Source of the DNA: Lysobacteraceae bacterium
GTDB lineage: Bacteria; Pseudomonadota; Gammaproteobacteria; Xanthomonadales; Rhodanobacteraceae
DNA length: 64,000 bases
Assembly: GCA_028870665.1 (NCBI GenBank)
Contig: JAGWPB010000001.1
Location: 1 to 64,000 of the forward strand
Direction: 5' to 3'
Shown here: piece by piece, positions 48,925-58,283 of the stretch
Layout: every line of letters begins with the position of its first letter
How positions within the stretch are numbered: position 1 is the first letter of the stretch
Program-made: the position numbers and the translations under genes
Notes under the pieces: generated by a model
What the model was told of the DNA's origin: nothing
The model's database searches: none
The model's input: the letters and a program-made list of their open reading frames with translations, nothing else

Positions 48925-50173
48925 GCGTGGTCACCCGCAGCGGAACCGGCTTGGTCTTCTCCCAGCCGAAGTAGGTATAGGCCCAGAGGAAGATGAAGAA
49001 GGCGAAATAGACGCCGGTCAGCGCGCGGCCGATGTAGGTGTCGCCGATCCAGGTTCCCTCGCCGCCGCCGATCTTGCCCAGCCAGATGAAGGCCAGCGCG
49101 AACAGGCCGAGCGCGACCTTGTAGCCGGCACCACGATAGCGCCACGACTTGACCTTGCCGCGATCGATCCAGGGCATGAAAAACAGCAGCGCGATCGCCG
49201 AGAACAGCGTGATCACGCCCAGGCCCTTGCTGGGGATCACGCGCAGCATCGCGTAGAAGGGCATGAAGTACCACACCGGATGAATCGCCGCCGGGGTCAC
49301 CAGATTGTTGGCGGGCACGAAGTTGTCATGCTCGAGGAAGAAACCGAAGAAGGTCGGCTGGTAGAAGATGATGAAGGCGGCGATCAGCAGGAACACGCCG
49401 ACACCGAACAGATCCTTCACCGTGTAGTAGGGATGGAACGGAATGCCGTCCAGCGGTCGGCCGGCGGCGTCCTTGCTCTCCTTGATCTCGACGCCGTCGG
49501 GATTGTTGGAGCCGACTTCGTGCAGCGCCCACAGATGCAGCACCACCAGCATCAGCAGCACCAGCGGCAGCGCGATGACGTGCAGGGCGAAGAAACGGTT
49601 GAGGGTGGCGTCGGCGGGCAGGAAGTCGCCCATGATCCACTCCACCAGCTTGTTGCCGATCACCGGCACCGCACCGAACAGCGAGATGATCACCTTGGCG
49701 CCCCAGAACGACATCTGCCCCCACGGCAGCACATAGCCCATGAAGGCCTCGGCCATCAGCGCCAGATACACGAACATGCCGAGGATCCACAGCAGCTCGC
49801 GCGGCTTCTTGTAGGAGCCGTACATCAGCGCGCGGAACATGTGCAGATACACCACGACGAAGAACAGCGAAGCGCCGGTGGTGTGCATGTAGCGGATCAG
49901 CCAGCCCCACTCGACGTCGCGCATGATGTACTGCACCGAGGCGAAGGCGCCGGCCGCGCTCGGATTGAAGTTCATGGTCAGGAAGATGCCGGTGACGATC
50001 TGGTTGACCAGCACCAGCAGCGCCAGCGAGCCGAAGTAGTACATCACGTTGAAGTTCTTCGGCGCGTAGTAGTCGGTGGTCGCCGAACGCATGAAGCCGA
50101 TGATCGGCAGGCGCTCCTCGATCCAGGCGAGCACCTTGTTGTCCGGCTTGTAGGCATCGTGCGCGGCGGCCAT
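48917..50173 (-). CDS. petB: Cytochrome b of the bc1 complex
   Basis: This 418-residue integral membrane quinol oxidase subunit carries heme-ligating histidines in RYMHTTGASLFFVVVYLHMFR and ALHVIALP plus VLHLWALHEVG. The Qo-site tetrad reads PVWY (AAIHPVWYFMPFYAML) instead of PEWY, as in many beta/gammaproteobacteria. Eight membrane helices are expected. The ATG at 50173 overlaps the petA stop by one base (TGATG). An upstream in-frame extension overlaps petA and is rejected. Confidence 0.96.
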   Translation of the reverse strand: MAAAHDAYKPDNKVLAWIEERLPIIGFMRSATTDYYAPKNFNVMYYFGSLALLVLVNQIVTGIFLTMNFNPSAAGAFASVQYIMRDVEWGWLIRYMHTTGASLFFVVVYLHMFRALMYGSYKKPRELLWILGMFVYLALMAEAFMGYVLPWGQMSFWGAKVIISLFGAVPVIGNKLVEWIMGDFLPADATLNRFFALHVIALPLVLLMLVVLHLWALHEVGSNNPDGVEIKESKDAAGRPLDGIPFHPYYTVKDLFGVGVFLLIAAFIIFYQPTFFGFFLEHDNFVPANNLVTPAAIHPVWYFMPFYAMLRVIPSKGLGVITLFSAIALLFFMPWIDRGKVKSWRYRGAGYKVALGLFALAFIWLGKIGGGEGTWIGDTYIGRALTGVYFAFFIFLWAYTYFGWEKTKPVPLRVTTHD

Positions 50174-50769
50174 CACGCGGCTCCTTTCGGGCTGACGCCG
50201 ATACGCACGTGGGTATCGTCGATGAAGTGGTAGGGCGGGATCACCATGTTCAGCGGCGCGGGCACGCCCTGGAACACGCGGCCGGAGACGTCGTAGCGCG
50301 ACTTGTGGCAAGGGCAGAAGTAGCCGCCCTTCCAGTGGGCATCGAAGGGCTCGGGCCGGATCTCGCCGTAGTAGTCGGGCACGCAACCGAGATGGGTGCA
50401 GATGCCGATCATCACCAGCCATTCCGGCTTGATCGAACGCCAGGTGTTCTTGCAGTAGGAAGGCTGCTGGTCTTCCTCGCACTTGGGATCACGCAGGCGC
50501 GGATCCAGCGACGGCAGGTCGGCCAGCTGTTCCTTGGTGCGGTTGGCGACGAACACCGGCAGTCCGCGCCAGGCGAAGCGCACCATCTGGCCCAGCTCGA
50601 TCTTGCTGATGTCCGCGGTCACCGGGGCTCCCGCGGACAGGGCGCGTGCGCTCGGCTCCCAGGATTCGATGAACGGTACTGCCGCGGCCACCACACCCAC
50701 GCCGCCGATCACGGCGGTGGTGGCAGTGAGGAAGCGGCGGCGGCCGTGGTCTACGCCTTCATTCGCCAT
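50173..50769 (-). CDS. petA: Rieske iron-sulfur subunit of the bc1 complex
   Basis: The 198-residue subunit has a twin-arginine-type leader (GRRRFLTATTAVIGGVGVVAAA) that also anchors it in the membrane. The [2Fe-2S] ligands are CTHLGC and CPCHKS, with the GxVxxGxPAP-type SGRVFQGVPAPLN following. Start chosen at MANEGVDHG (50769). First gene of the petABC operon, divergent from the DegS-like protease across 123 bases. Confidence 0.96.
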   Translation of the reverse strand: MANEGVDHGRRRFLTATTAVIGGVGVVAAAVPFIESWEPSARALSAGAPVTADISKIELGQMVRFAWRGLPVFVANRTKEQLADLPSLDPRLRDPKCEEDQQPSYCKNTWRSIKPEWLVMIGICTHLGCVPDYYGEIRPEPFDAHWKGGYFCPCHKSRYDVSGRVFQGVPAPLNMVIPPYHFIDDTHVRIGVSPKGAA

Positions 50770-50892
50770 CAGGCTCTCCGGAACGGCATTGCGACGGTGG
50801 GAAGGGGCGGGTACCCCCAAAAAACGGCCTAGTGTAACGAGTGGCTTGGCCCCCTTACAATCAAGTCCTGCCTTTCTGCGGCGACTTTACGC

Positions 50893-52062
50893 ATGCTGCG
50901 CCCTTACGAACTGCTTGCGTTTGCGCTGCGCGCCGCGGTGACGGGACTGGCCGTGGCGATACTGGTCATTCTGGTCTGGCCGGCTGCCGGAACCGCGCTG
51001 CGCGCGCGCCTCGGACTCGCTGCGCCACCGCCGGCGGCGGCACCGGCGGCCGTCGCGGCACCGGCGTCGTATGCCGACGCGGTGGCGCGGGCGGCGCCCG
51101 CGGTCGTCAACATCTACGCCAACCGCACCGTGCTCGAACAGCCGCTGCGGGCGTTCTCCGACCCTCTGCTGCAGCAACTGCTGGGCCCGCAGGCCTACGG
51201 CCCGGCGCGCCCGCGGCGAGTGCAGAACCTTGGTTCCGGCGTGATCGTCAGCAGCAAGGGTTACGTGCTGACCAACAACCACGTGATCGCCGGCGCCGAC
51301 AACATCCAGGTGATGCTCTACGATGGCCGCGTGGCCAAGGCCACGGTGATCGGCAGCGATCGCGACACCGATCTGGCGGTGCTGAAGATCGACGCTCACC
51401 CGCTGCCCGCGGTGGCGATCGAGGACCCGCGTCCGGTACGCGTCGGCGACGTGGTGCTGGCGATCGGCAACCCGCTGGGCATCGGCCAGACGGTGACGAT
51501 GGGCATCGTCAGCGCGCTGGGCCGCCAGCTCAGCCTGTCCACCGACGAGGACTTCATCCAGACCGACGCCGCGATCAACTCCGGCAATTCCGGCGGCGCG
51601 CTGGTGAACTCGCTGGGCGAGCTGGTCGGCATCAACACCGCCATGCTCGGCCGCGCCTCGGGCGCCGAAGGCATCAGCTTTGCCATCCCGGTGCGCACCG
51701 CACGCATGGTGCTGGAGCAGATCATCCGTCACGGCCGGGTGGTACGCGGCTGGCTGGGCGCCGATTACGCGCCGATCGCGCTGACGCGCGGCGGCCTGCC
51801 GATGGCGGCGCGCGGCGCCATCGTCACCGAGGTCTATCCGGGCGGGCCGGCCGCCGAAGCGGGGCTGCGCCCCGGCGACGTGCTGCTGCGCATCGACCGG
51901 ACCGACATCCTCGACCCCGCCGATCTGCGCCAGCGCGAGTCGGCGCTGACGCCCGGTACGGAGGTGACCCTGTCCGGCCTGCGGCTTGGAGTGCCGTTCC
52001 ATGTCCGCGTGCGGCTGGCGGAACGGCCTCCGCAACCGATGGGCCTGCCCTCCGCCGGCTGA
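50893..52062 (+). CDS. DegS/DegQ-like periplasmic serine protease
   Basis: This 389-residue S1C protease has an amino-terminal membrane anchor (AAVTGLAVAILVILVWPAAG). The trypsin-like domain carries the triad His130 (LTNNHVI), Asp160 (RDTDLAVLK) and Ser233 (NSGNSGGAL). One PDZ domain follows (GAIVTEVYPGGPAAEAGLRPGDVLL). A single PDZ plus an anchor is the DegS/AlgW arrangement, which starts envelope-stress signalling by cutting RseA, though a housekeeping protease is possible. The long Ala/Pro linker (41-58) is a local feature. Confidence 0.9.
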   Translation: MLRPYELLAFALRAAVTGLAVAILVILVWPAAGTALRARLGLAAPPPAAAPAAVAAPASYADAVARAAPAVVNIYANRTVLEQPLRAFSDPLLQQLLGPQAYGPARPRRVQNLGSGVIVSSKGYVLTNNHVIAGADNIQVMLYDGRVAKATVIGSDRDTDLAVLKIDAHPLPAVAIEDPRPVRVGDVVLAIGNPLGIGQTVTMGIVSALGRQLSLSTDEDFIQTDAAINSGNSGGALVNSLGELVGINTAMLGRASGAEGISFAIPVRTARMVLEQIIRHGRVVRGWLGADYAPIALTRGGLPMAARGAIVTEVYPGGPAAEAGLRPGDVLLRIDRTDILDPADLRQRESALTPGTEVTLSGLRLGVPFHVRVRLAERPPQPMGLPSAG

Positions 52063-52078
52063 CCTCGCCGCGTCTGAC

Positions 52079-53008
52079 TCAGCCGCCCTGCGCCAGCGAG
52101 GGCTCGATGGCCGCACGATAGCGCCGGTGCAGCAGCGCCACTCGCTGCACGTAGAGCCGCGTCTCGTCGTACGGCGGTATGCCGTTGTACTTGCGCACCG
52201 CCGCCTCGCCGGCGTTGTAGGCCGCCGTGGCGAGACGCTCGTTGCCGTGGAAGTCCCTGAGCAGCTGGGCCAGGTAGCGCGCGCCGCCGTCGATATTCTG
52301 TCCGGGCAAGAAAGCGTCGCGCACGCCCATGTCGGCAGCAGTACCGGGCATCAGCTGCATCAGGCCCTGCGCGCCCTTGTCCGACACCGCCCGCGGATCG
52401 AAGGCGCTTTCGGCGTGAATGACCGCGCGCAGCAGCGCCGGATCGACGCCGTAACGGCTTGCGGCCGAAGCGATTTCGGGCGCATAGGCGTGCACTCGCA
52501 GCGGCGTGGTCGCCCAGTCGATGCCGGAATGCGTGCTGCAGGCGAAGCAGGTCGATATGTAGGTGAACAACATGTCCACGCGCTTGACCGTGATACCTAC
52601 CGGCCGCACGTTGGTGTACTCGACGGTACCGTCGGCAAGGGTGACGCGATAGACGCTGCCGCGCAGGATGCGCGCATGCCGGCGCAACGACGGCAGCGTG
52701 GTGACCTGATCCGGCTGCAGCTCCGCGACCAGCGGCTGCGCCGCGGTGGGGCTCTCCGCCGCGGCGCCGGGTCCGGCATCGGCGCCGCGGTTGCCGACCG
52801 TCGTGCCGGCAGCGGCACGGCGTTCGGAGGGGTAACTCATGCGCCGGCACTGACCGTAGCCGCCGCGGCTGGTGCTGAAGACGGTTTCACCGTGGGTGCC
52901 GATGCAGCGCCACAGCGCGCCGGCATGCCCCGGCCACGCCATCAGCAGGCCGCTCGCGGCGAGCAGCGGCAGGGCGAAGCGGCGGCGGGGAAGCGAGAGG
53001 GCCGGCAT
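52079..53008 (-). CDS. Lytic transglycosylase with DUF4124-like amino domain
   Basis: The 309-residue protein has a signal peptide (RRFALPLLAASGLLMAWPGHA) and a short DUF4124-like segment (ALWRCIGTHGETVFST). After a linker a second YRVTLADGTVEYTNVRP segment follows. The SLT domain has the catalytic glutamate at 200 (LRAVIHAESAFDPRAVS), KGAQGLMQLMPGTAADMG and ATAAYNAGEAAVRKYNGIPPY. It cleaves peptidoglycan glycan strands in the periplasm. The start is chosen at 53008 where the signal peptide begins. Confidence 0.92.
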   Translation of the reverse strand: MPALSLPRRRFALPLLAASGLLMAWPGHAGALWRCIGTHGETVFSTSRGGYGQCRRMSYPSERRAAAGTTVGNRGADAGPGAAAESPTAAQPLVAELQPDQVTTLPSLRRHARILRGSVYRVTLADGTVEYTNVRPVGITVKRVDMLFTYISTCFACSTHSGIDWATTPLRVHAYAPEIASAASRYGVDPALLRAVIHAESAFDPRAVSDKGAQGLMQLMPGTAADMGVRDAFLPGQNIDGGARYLAQLLRDFHGNERLATAAYNAGEAAVRKYNGIPPYDETRLYVQRVALLHRRYRAAIEPSLAQGG

Positions 53009-53122
53009 GGGTCGGCAGTCTGCTACGGACCGCGCGCAGTTCCAAGCGACCGCGTCACACGGCTGGTGAGGCGACGGCGGCACGCGTAGACTGCGACGTT
53101 CGCCGAAAATCCAGCATCGATC

Positions 53123-54466
53123 ATGCCCGGCAAGCTCTTCATCAAGACCCACGGCTGCCAGATGAACGAGTACGACTCCGCCAAGATGGCGGACGTGCTG
53201 CGGGTCGCACACGGGCTGGAGATCACCAGCGACGAGACCGCGGCGGACGTGATCCTGATCAACACCTGTTCGATCCGCGAGAAAGCCCAGGACAAGGTGT
53301 TCAGCCAGCTCGGTCGCTGGAAGCGGCTCAAGCAGCGCAATCCGGATCTGGTGATCGGCGTCGGCGGCTGCGTCGCCAGCCAGGAGGGCGAGGCGATCGT
53401 GCAGCGCGCGCCCTGCGTGGACCTGGTGTTCGGCCCGCAGACCCTGCATCGCCTGCCGGCGATGATCGATGCGCGCCGCGCAAGCGGCCGTGCCCAGGTG
53501 GATATCCGTTTCCCCGAGATCGAGAAGTTCGACCGCCTCCCCGAGCCGCGCGCCGAAGGCCCCTGCGCCTTCGTCTCGATCATGGAAGGGTGCTCCAAGT
53601 ACTGTTCCTACTGCGTCGTGCCCTATACCCGCGGCACCGAGATCAGCCGGCCGTTCGACGACGTGCTGGCCGAGGTGGCCGCGCTGGCCGAGCAGGGTGT
53701 GCGCGAGGTCAATCTGTTGGGCCAGAATGTCAACGCCTACCGCGGACCGCTGCACGGTGGCGGCGCGGCTGATCTGGCGCTGCTGATCCGCGCCATCGCC
53801 GAACTCGACGCTATCGGCCGCATCCGCTTCACCACCTCGCATCCGCTGGAATTCAGCGACAGCCTGGTCGCGGCCTACCGCGACGTTCCCAAGCTGGCCA
53901 ACTACCTGCACCTGCCGGTGCAGGCCGGTTCGGATCGCATTCTCGCGGCGATGAAGCGCGGCTACACCGTGCTCGAGTACAAGCAGAAGATCCGCCGCCT
54001 GCGCGCGGTGCGCCCGGACATCGCGATCAGCACCGATCTGATCGTCGGCTTCCCCGGCGAGACCGCGGCCGAGTTCGCGCAGACCCTGAGGCTGGTTGAT
54101 GAAATCGGTTTCGACCAGAGCTTCTCCTTCATCTACTCGCGCCGTCCCGGCACGCCCGCCGCCAGTCTCGCCGACGACGCCACCGACGCGGTCAAGCACG
54201 AGCGCCTGGCTCGCCTGCAGGCGGCACTCAACGCCAATGCGCGCCGCTACAGCGAGGCGATGGTCGGCAGCACGCAGGTCGTGCTGGTCGAAGGTCCGAG
54301 CCGGAAGAACCCGGACGAGCTGACCGGGCGCACCGAGAACATGCGCGCCGTCAATTTCCCCGGCCAGCCGCGGCTGATCGGGCAATTCGTCGCGGTCACC
54401 ATCACCGAGGCACGCGCCAACTCGCTGCGCGCATGCATCCGCCAGGCGGACGATGCCGCGGCCTGA
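53123..54466 (+). CDS. miaB: tRNA-2-methylthio-N6-dimethylallyladenosine synthase
   Basis: This 447-residue radical SAM methylthiotransferase acts on i6A37 of tRNAs. Auxiliary cluster cysteines are in [21 protein letters not shown] and [10 protein letters not shown]. The radical SAM motif is [15 protein letters not shown], followed by [11 protein letters not shown] and a TRAM domain at the end. It is the first gene of a miaB-ybeZ-ybeY-corC-DUF4105-corA run on the plus strand. Confidence 0.97.
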   Translation: MPGKLFIKTHGCQMNEYDSAKMADVLRVAHGLEITSDETAADVILINTCSIREKAQDKVFSQLGRWKRLKQRNPDLVIGVGGCVASQEGEAIVQRAPCVDLVFGPQTLHRLPAMIDARRASGRAQVDIRFPEIEKFDRLPEPRAEGPCAFVSIMEGCSKYCSYCVVPYTRGTEISRPFDDVLAEVAALAEQGVREVNLLGQNVNAYRGPLHGGGAADLALLIRAIAELDAIGRIRFTTSHPLEFSDSLVAAYRDVPKLANYLHLPVQAGSDRILAAMKRGYTVLEYKQKIRRLRAVRPDIAISTDLIVGFPGETAAEFAQTLRLVDEIGFDQSFSFIYSRRPGTPAASLADDATDAVKHERLARLQAALNANARRYSEAMVGSTQVVLVEGPSRKNPDELTGRTENMRAVNFPGQPRLIGQFVAVTITEARANSLRACIRQADDAAA

Positions 54467-54488
54467 ACCGGCGCGCCCGTCCGAACCG

Positions 54489-55529
54489 ATGACCGACACC
54501 CTCATGCACCGTGATTTTGCGCTCGCCCCCGACGATGGCGTGCGGCTGGCCAACCTGTGCGGTCCCTTCGACGAGCATCTGCGCCAGATCGAGCTGCGCC
54601 TCGGCGTCGAAATCGTCAACCGTGGCGCCGTCTTTCGCGTGATTGGCGACGAGCGTGCCGCCGCTGCCGCCGAGCGCGTCCTGCGGACCCTCTACGGCGC
54701 CTCCGCAGACGTGACTCTCGACGCTGCTCGCGTGCATCTGCAGCTGGCCGAATCCGGCGCCGAGAGCGGCGTCGAGCGCGGCACCGACGATGCGCAGGAG
54801 GTGGTGATCCGGGTCAAGCGCGGCATGATCAAGGGCCGCGGCCCGACCCAGGCCCGCTATCTGCACGCGATCGCGCGTCACGACATCAGCTTCGGCGTCG
54901 GGCCCGCCGGCACCGGCAAGACCTACCTGGCGGTGGCCAGCGCGGTGGAGGCGCTGGCGCAGAACCGCGTGCAGCGGCTGATCCTGGTGCGCCCGGCGGT
55001 CGAGGCCGGCGAGAAGCTCGGCTTCCTGCCCGGTGATCTGACCCAGAAGGTCGATCCCTATCTGCGGCCCCTGTACGACGCCCTCTACGAGATGCTCGGT
55101 TTCGAGCGCGTGGCCAAGCTGATCGAGCGCAACGTGATCGAGATCGCACCGTTGGCCTACATGCGTGGGCGCACACTCAATGATGCCTTCGTGATTCTCG
55201 ACGAGGCGCAGAACACCACCGTCGAGCAGATGAAGATGTTCCTGACCCGCATCGGCTTCGGCGCGATGGCCGTGATCACCGGCGACGTGACCCAGACCGA
55301 CCTGCCGCGCCAGGTGCGCTCGGGCCTGCGCCACGCCGTCGAGGTGCTGCGCGAGGTCGACGGCATCAGCTTCACCTTCTTCACCTCGCGCGACGTGGTG
55401 CGCCATCCGCTGGTGGCGCGCATCGTGCGGGCGTACGAGGCGTTTGAGGAGAACGGGGTCCGGGACCCGGGAAATGCCGAGCAAAAGCCGAGGTTCGGCG
55501 ATCGCGAAAAGCGCGATCCAACGCTCTGA
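54489..55529 (+). CDS. ybeZ: PhoH-like ATPase YbeZ
   Basis: The 346-residue protein has the Walker A motif GVGPAGTGKTYLAVA at ~140, LVRPAVEAGEKLGFLPGD, the Walker B ILDEAQNTTVEQMKMFLTR and ITGDVTQTDLPR. It interacts with YbeY in RNA metabolism. The last ~25 residues (ENGVRDPGNAEQKPRFGD onward) are not family-like and are encoded by inserted repeat DNA starting near 55455. The start is taken at 54489 (MTDTLMHRD), though ATG 54453 overlapping miaB is possible. Confidence 0.93.
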   Translation: MTDTLMHRDFALAPDDGVRLANLCGPFDEHLRQIELRLGVEIVNRGAVFRVIGDERAAAAAERVLRTLYGASADVTLDAARVHLQLAESGAESGVERGTDDAQEVVIRVKRGMIKGRGPTQARYLHAIARHDISFGVGPAGTGKTYLAVASAVEALAQNRVQRLILVRPAVEAGEKLGFLPGDLTQKVDPYLRPLYDALYEMLGFERVAKLIERNVIEIAPLAYMRGRTLNDAFVILDEAQNTTVEQMKMFLTRIGFGAMAVITGDVTQTDLPRQVRSGLRHAVEVLREVDGISFTFFTSRDVVRHPLVARIVRAYEAFEENGVRDPGNAEQKPRFGDREKRDPTL

Positions 55530-55660
55530 ATCGCCCGCGCCATGCCTCGCCACCCCACGCACTTTGCTCTTCCGAGTCCCGAACCCCGGGTCCCGGCTCT
55601 TCAGGTCCGGGGCCCCGGCTCCTCCCCAGATCCCGCGTCCCGCGTCCCGCGTCCCGGCGG
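55455..55660. repeat. GGGACCCGGG-rich repeat region at the ybeZ-ybeY junction
   Basis: GGGGTCCGGGACCCGGG (55455-55471) reappears as an inverted relative, GAACCCCGGGTCCCGG (55581-55596). Between them lies a hairpin GATCGCG, AAAAG, CGCGATC (55500-55518). A direct CCCGCGT repeat (three copies from ~55632) follows. The block covers the ybeZ 3' end and the 141-base spacer before ybeY, genes that usually abut. It looks like an inserted intergenic repeat element. Confidence 0.55.
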
Positions 55661-55670
55661 CAGCCCCATC

Positions 55671-56141
55671 GTGCACGTCAGCTACGCCCTGCCCCGCCGC
55701 GGCCTGCCGGCACCGGTGTCGTTCCGGTGCTGGGTGACGGCGGCACTCGCCGGTGCCCGCCGGCGCGCAGCAGCCGAGCTGGCGATCCGCATCGTCGGCA
55801 CCAGCGAGAGCCGCGCGCTCAACCGCCGCTACCGTGATCGCGACCGCGCCACCAACGTGCTGTCGTTCACCGCCGAGCTGGCGCCGGGACTGCGCCTGCC
55901 GCTGCTGGGCGACCTGGTGATCTGTGCACCGGTGGTGGCGCGCGAGGCGCGCGAACAGGGCAAGCCGCCAGCCGCGCACTACGCCCATCTGACCATCCAC
56001 GGGGTGTTGCACCTGCTTGGCCATGATCATCAGCTCGAGGCTCCGGCGCAGCGCATGGAGACACTGGAAACACGGATCCTGGCCGGTCTCGGAATCGCCG
56101 ATCCCTACGCGGATGAACGCGGGCGCCGCCCTTTCGGCTAG
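55671..56141 (+). CDS. ybeY: Endoribonuclease YbeY
   Basis: This 156-residue single-strand endoribonuclease functions in 16S rRNA processing and ribosome quality control. The zinc site HGVLHLLGHDH is intact, preceded by RYRDRDRATNVLSF and LLGDLVICAPVVAREA. The frame is open into the upstream repeat, but homology begins at the GTG at 55671 (HVSYALPRRGLPAPV), which I take as start. No strong ribosome binding site is visible there, so the repeat may have altered translation. Confidence 0.9.
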   Translation: MHVSYALPRRGLPAPVSFRCWVTAALAGARRRAAAELAIRIVGTSESRALNRRYRDRDRATNVLSFTAELAPGLRLPLLGDLVICAPVVAREAREQGKPPAAHYAHLTIHGVLHLLGHDHQLEAPAQRMETLETRILAGLGIADPYADERGRRPFG

Positions 56142-56181
56142 ACTTTCAGATTCCACCCCACCGACACGATCCACGCCGTCA

Positions 56182-57024
56182 ATGAGCGAGGACCCGAGTA
56201 CCAGCGGCCCGGCGCGCTCCTTCTGGGGCCGCCTGGGCCACATGCTTTCCGGCGAGCCGCGCAACCGCGAGGAACTGCTCGCCGAGCTGCGTGCCGCCCA
56301 CGACAACGGCCTGCTCGCCCGCGATACCCTGGCGATGATCGAGGGCGCGATCGAGGTCAGCGAGCTGATCGTGGCCGACGCGATGATTCCGCGCATGCAG
56401 ATGGTGATGCTGGCCGTCGATGCGCCGTTCGCCGACCTGTTGGCCACGGTGGTCGAATCCGGTCACTCGCGCTTTCCGGTCCACGGCGAGGACAAGGACG
56501 AGATCCTCGGCATCCTGCTGGCCAAGGACCTGCTGCGCACCTTCGGCAACGCCGAGGGCTGCGCCATTCGCGCCCTGTTGCGACCGGCGGCCCTGATTCC
56601 GGAATCGATGCGGCTGAACGTGCTGCTGGGCGAGTTCAAGCTCACCCGCAACCACATGGCCATCGTGATGGACGAGTACGGCGGCGTCGCCGGGCTGATC
56701 ACCATCGAGGATGTGCTGGAGGAGATCGTCGGCGACATCGCCGATGAGCACGATGATGCCGAGGCCACCCCGCGCGTGCAGTCGCAGCCCGACGGCAGTC
56801 ATCTGGTGGACGCGCTGATGCCGATCGATGACTTCAACGAGCGCTTCGGCACGCAGTTCCCCGACGCGGAATCCGACACCGTCGGCGGCCTGGTCACCGC
56901 CGCGATCGGCCATCTTCCGGAAGCCGGCGAAAGCGCCAGCATCGACGGCTACGCCTTCGAGGTCGTCGCCGCCGACGACCGCCGCGTGATCCGCCTGAAG
57001 CTGCGCGCGCCCGATGCGGCCTGA
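56182..57024 (+). CDS. corC: CorC/YbeX CBS-domain protein
   Basis: The 280-residue soluble CBS-pair protein has MIEGAIEVSELIVADAMIPR and a first CBS (ATVVESGHSRFPVHGEDKDE). The second CBS contains NHMAIVMDEYGGVAGLITIED. The CorC_HlyC FAD-like carboxy domain ends in YAFEVVAADDRRVIRLKL. YbeX/CorC is linked to magnesium or cobalt efflux and ribosome metabolism. In most gammaproteobacteria lnt follows; here the next gene is DUF4105, overlapping by 11 bases. Confidence 0.93.
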   Translation: MSEDPSTSGPARSFWGRLGHMLSGEPRNREELLAELRAAHDNGLLARDTLAMIEGAIEVSELIVADAMIPRMQMVMLAVDAPFADLLATVVESGHSRFPVHGEDKDEILGILLAKDLLRTFGNAEGCAIRALLRPAALIPESMRLNVLLGEFKLTRNHMAIVMDEYGGVAGLITIEDVLEEIVGDIADEHDDAEATPRVQSQPDGSHLVDALMPIDDFNERFGTQFPDAESDTVGGLVTAAIGHLPEAGESASIDGYAFEVVAADDRRVIRLKLRAPDAA

Positions 57025-58252
57025 GCGGCTCCGGGTCCCTGCGACCCTGCTGGCGCTCCTGCTGCTGGCCGCCCTGCTGCCCGGCACCGCCCGCGCCGGA
57101 CTGGCCGATGCGCCGGGAGCCAGCCTCGAGGTGGCGCTGGTCACCTACGGCCCGGGCACCGCGGTATGGGAGCGCTTCGGCCACATCGCCATCTTGCTGC
57201 GCGATCGCGCCAGCGGCGAGGCACGCACCTTCAATTACGGTATCTTCGATTTCGCGCAGAAGGACTTCTACCTCAACTTCGCGCGCGGCCGGATGATCTA
57301 CCGCATGGACTCCGACCCGGCCGACGACGACATCGCGTCGTACATGGCCCAGGGCCGCTCGGTACGCGAGGAGATCCTGGCGTTCACGCCGGCGCAGGCC
57401 GCCGCGCTGCGCGATTTCCTGTACTGGAATCTCGAGCCGCAGCACGCGCGTTACCGCTACGACTACTTCACCGCCAACTGCTCGACGCAGGTGCGCGACG
57501 CGCTCGATCGCGCGCTCGGCGGCGTCATCCTGGCGCAGACCCAGGCACCCTCCAGCGGCTTCACCTACCGCATGCAGACCGATCGCCTGCTGGCACCGGA
57601 CCCGGCGCTGATGCTGCTGGTGGACCTCGGCCTGGGCCCCTACGCCGACCGCCGGCTGTCGTACTGGGACGAGAGCTTCGTGCCGATGGTGCTGGCGCGG
57701 GTGTTGCGCGAGGTGCAGGTGCCGGTCGCCGGCGGCGGCTTGCGCCCGCTGGTGGTCTCCGATCGCCTGCTGGCGCCCAACCGCATCACGGCACCACCGG
57801 CGCTGCCACCCGACCTGCGCCTGCCGCTGCTGGCGACGGGCTTGCTGTGGGCGGCACTGATTGCCGCGCCGCTGCGCTGGCCGCAACGCCGCGCCCTGCG
57901 CCGGGTCAGTGCCGTCGCGGGCGGGCTGTATGCCCTGCTTGGCGGACTCGCCGGCCTGCTGATGCTGGCGCTGTGGACCCTGACCGCGCACCGCGCCGCC
58001 TGGGGCAACGAGAACCTGTGGCTGTTCGACCCCGCATTGCTGCTGCTGATCGTGCCGCTGCTGCGGCAGGCCGGCACTGCTGCGCGCAGCAGCGTGTTCG
58101 CGCGCGGGCTGTCGCTCCTGCTGGCGCTGGCGGCCGCGTTCGCGCTGTTTTCCAAGATCCTGCCCGGGTTTCCGCAGCAGAACCTGCCCTGGATCCTGCT
58201 CGGCCTGCCGCTGGATCTGGCGCTGGCCGGGGTGCTGTGGCGGCGTCGTTGA
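57014..58252 (+). CDS. DUF4105 membrane protein
   Basis: The 412-residue protein has a signal peptide (MRPERLRVPATLLALLLLAAL, ending near ARA). The DUF4105 ectodomain shows LVTYGPGTAVWERFGHIAI, RTFNYGIFDFAQKDFYLNFARG and YRYDYFTANCSTQVRDAL, with conserved His and Cys suggestive of a papain-like (NlpC-type) catalytic pair. Four to five membrane helices form the carboxy end (LLATGLLWAALIAAPL onward). Function unknown. Occupies the position where lnt is expected and overlaps corC, implying coupling. Confidence 0.86.
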   Translation: MRPERLRVPATLLALLLLAALLPGTARAGLADAPGASLEVALVTYGPGTAVWERFGHIAILLRDRASGEARTFNYGIFDFAQKDFYLNFARGRMIYRMDSDPADDDIASYMAQGRSVREEILAFTPAQAAALRDFLYWNLEPQHARYRYDYFTANCSTQVRDALDRALGGVILAQTQAPSSGFTYRMQTDRLLAPDPALMLLVDLGLGPYADRRLSYWDESFVPMVLARVLREVQVPVAGGGLRPLVVSDRLLAPNRITAPPALPPDLRLPLLATGLLWAALIAAPLRWPQRRALRRVSAVAGGLYALLGGLAGLLMLALWTLTAHRAAWGNENLWLFDPALLLLIVPLLRQAGTAARSSVFARGLSLLLALAAAFALFSKILPGFPQQNLPWILLGLPLDLALAGVLWRRR

Positions 58253-58283
58253 GCGCGCCCGCCGCGGCGGGCATGATCGGCGC

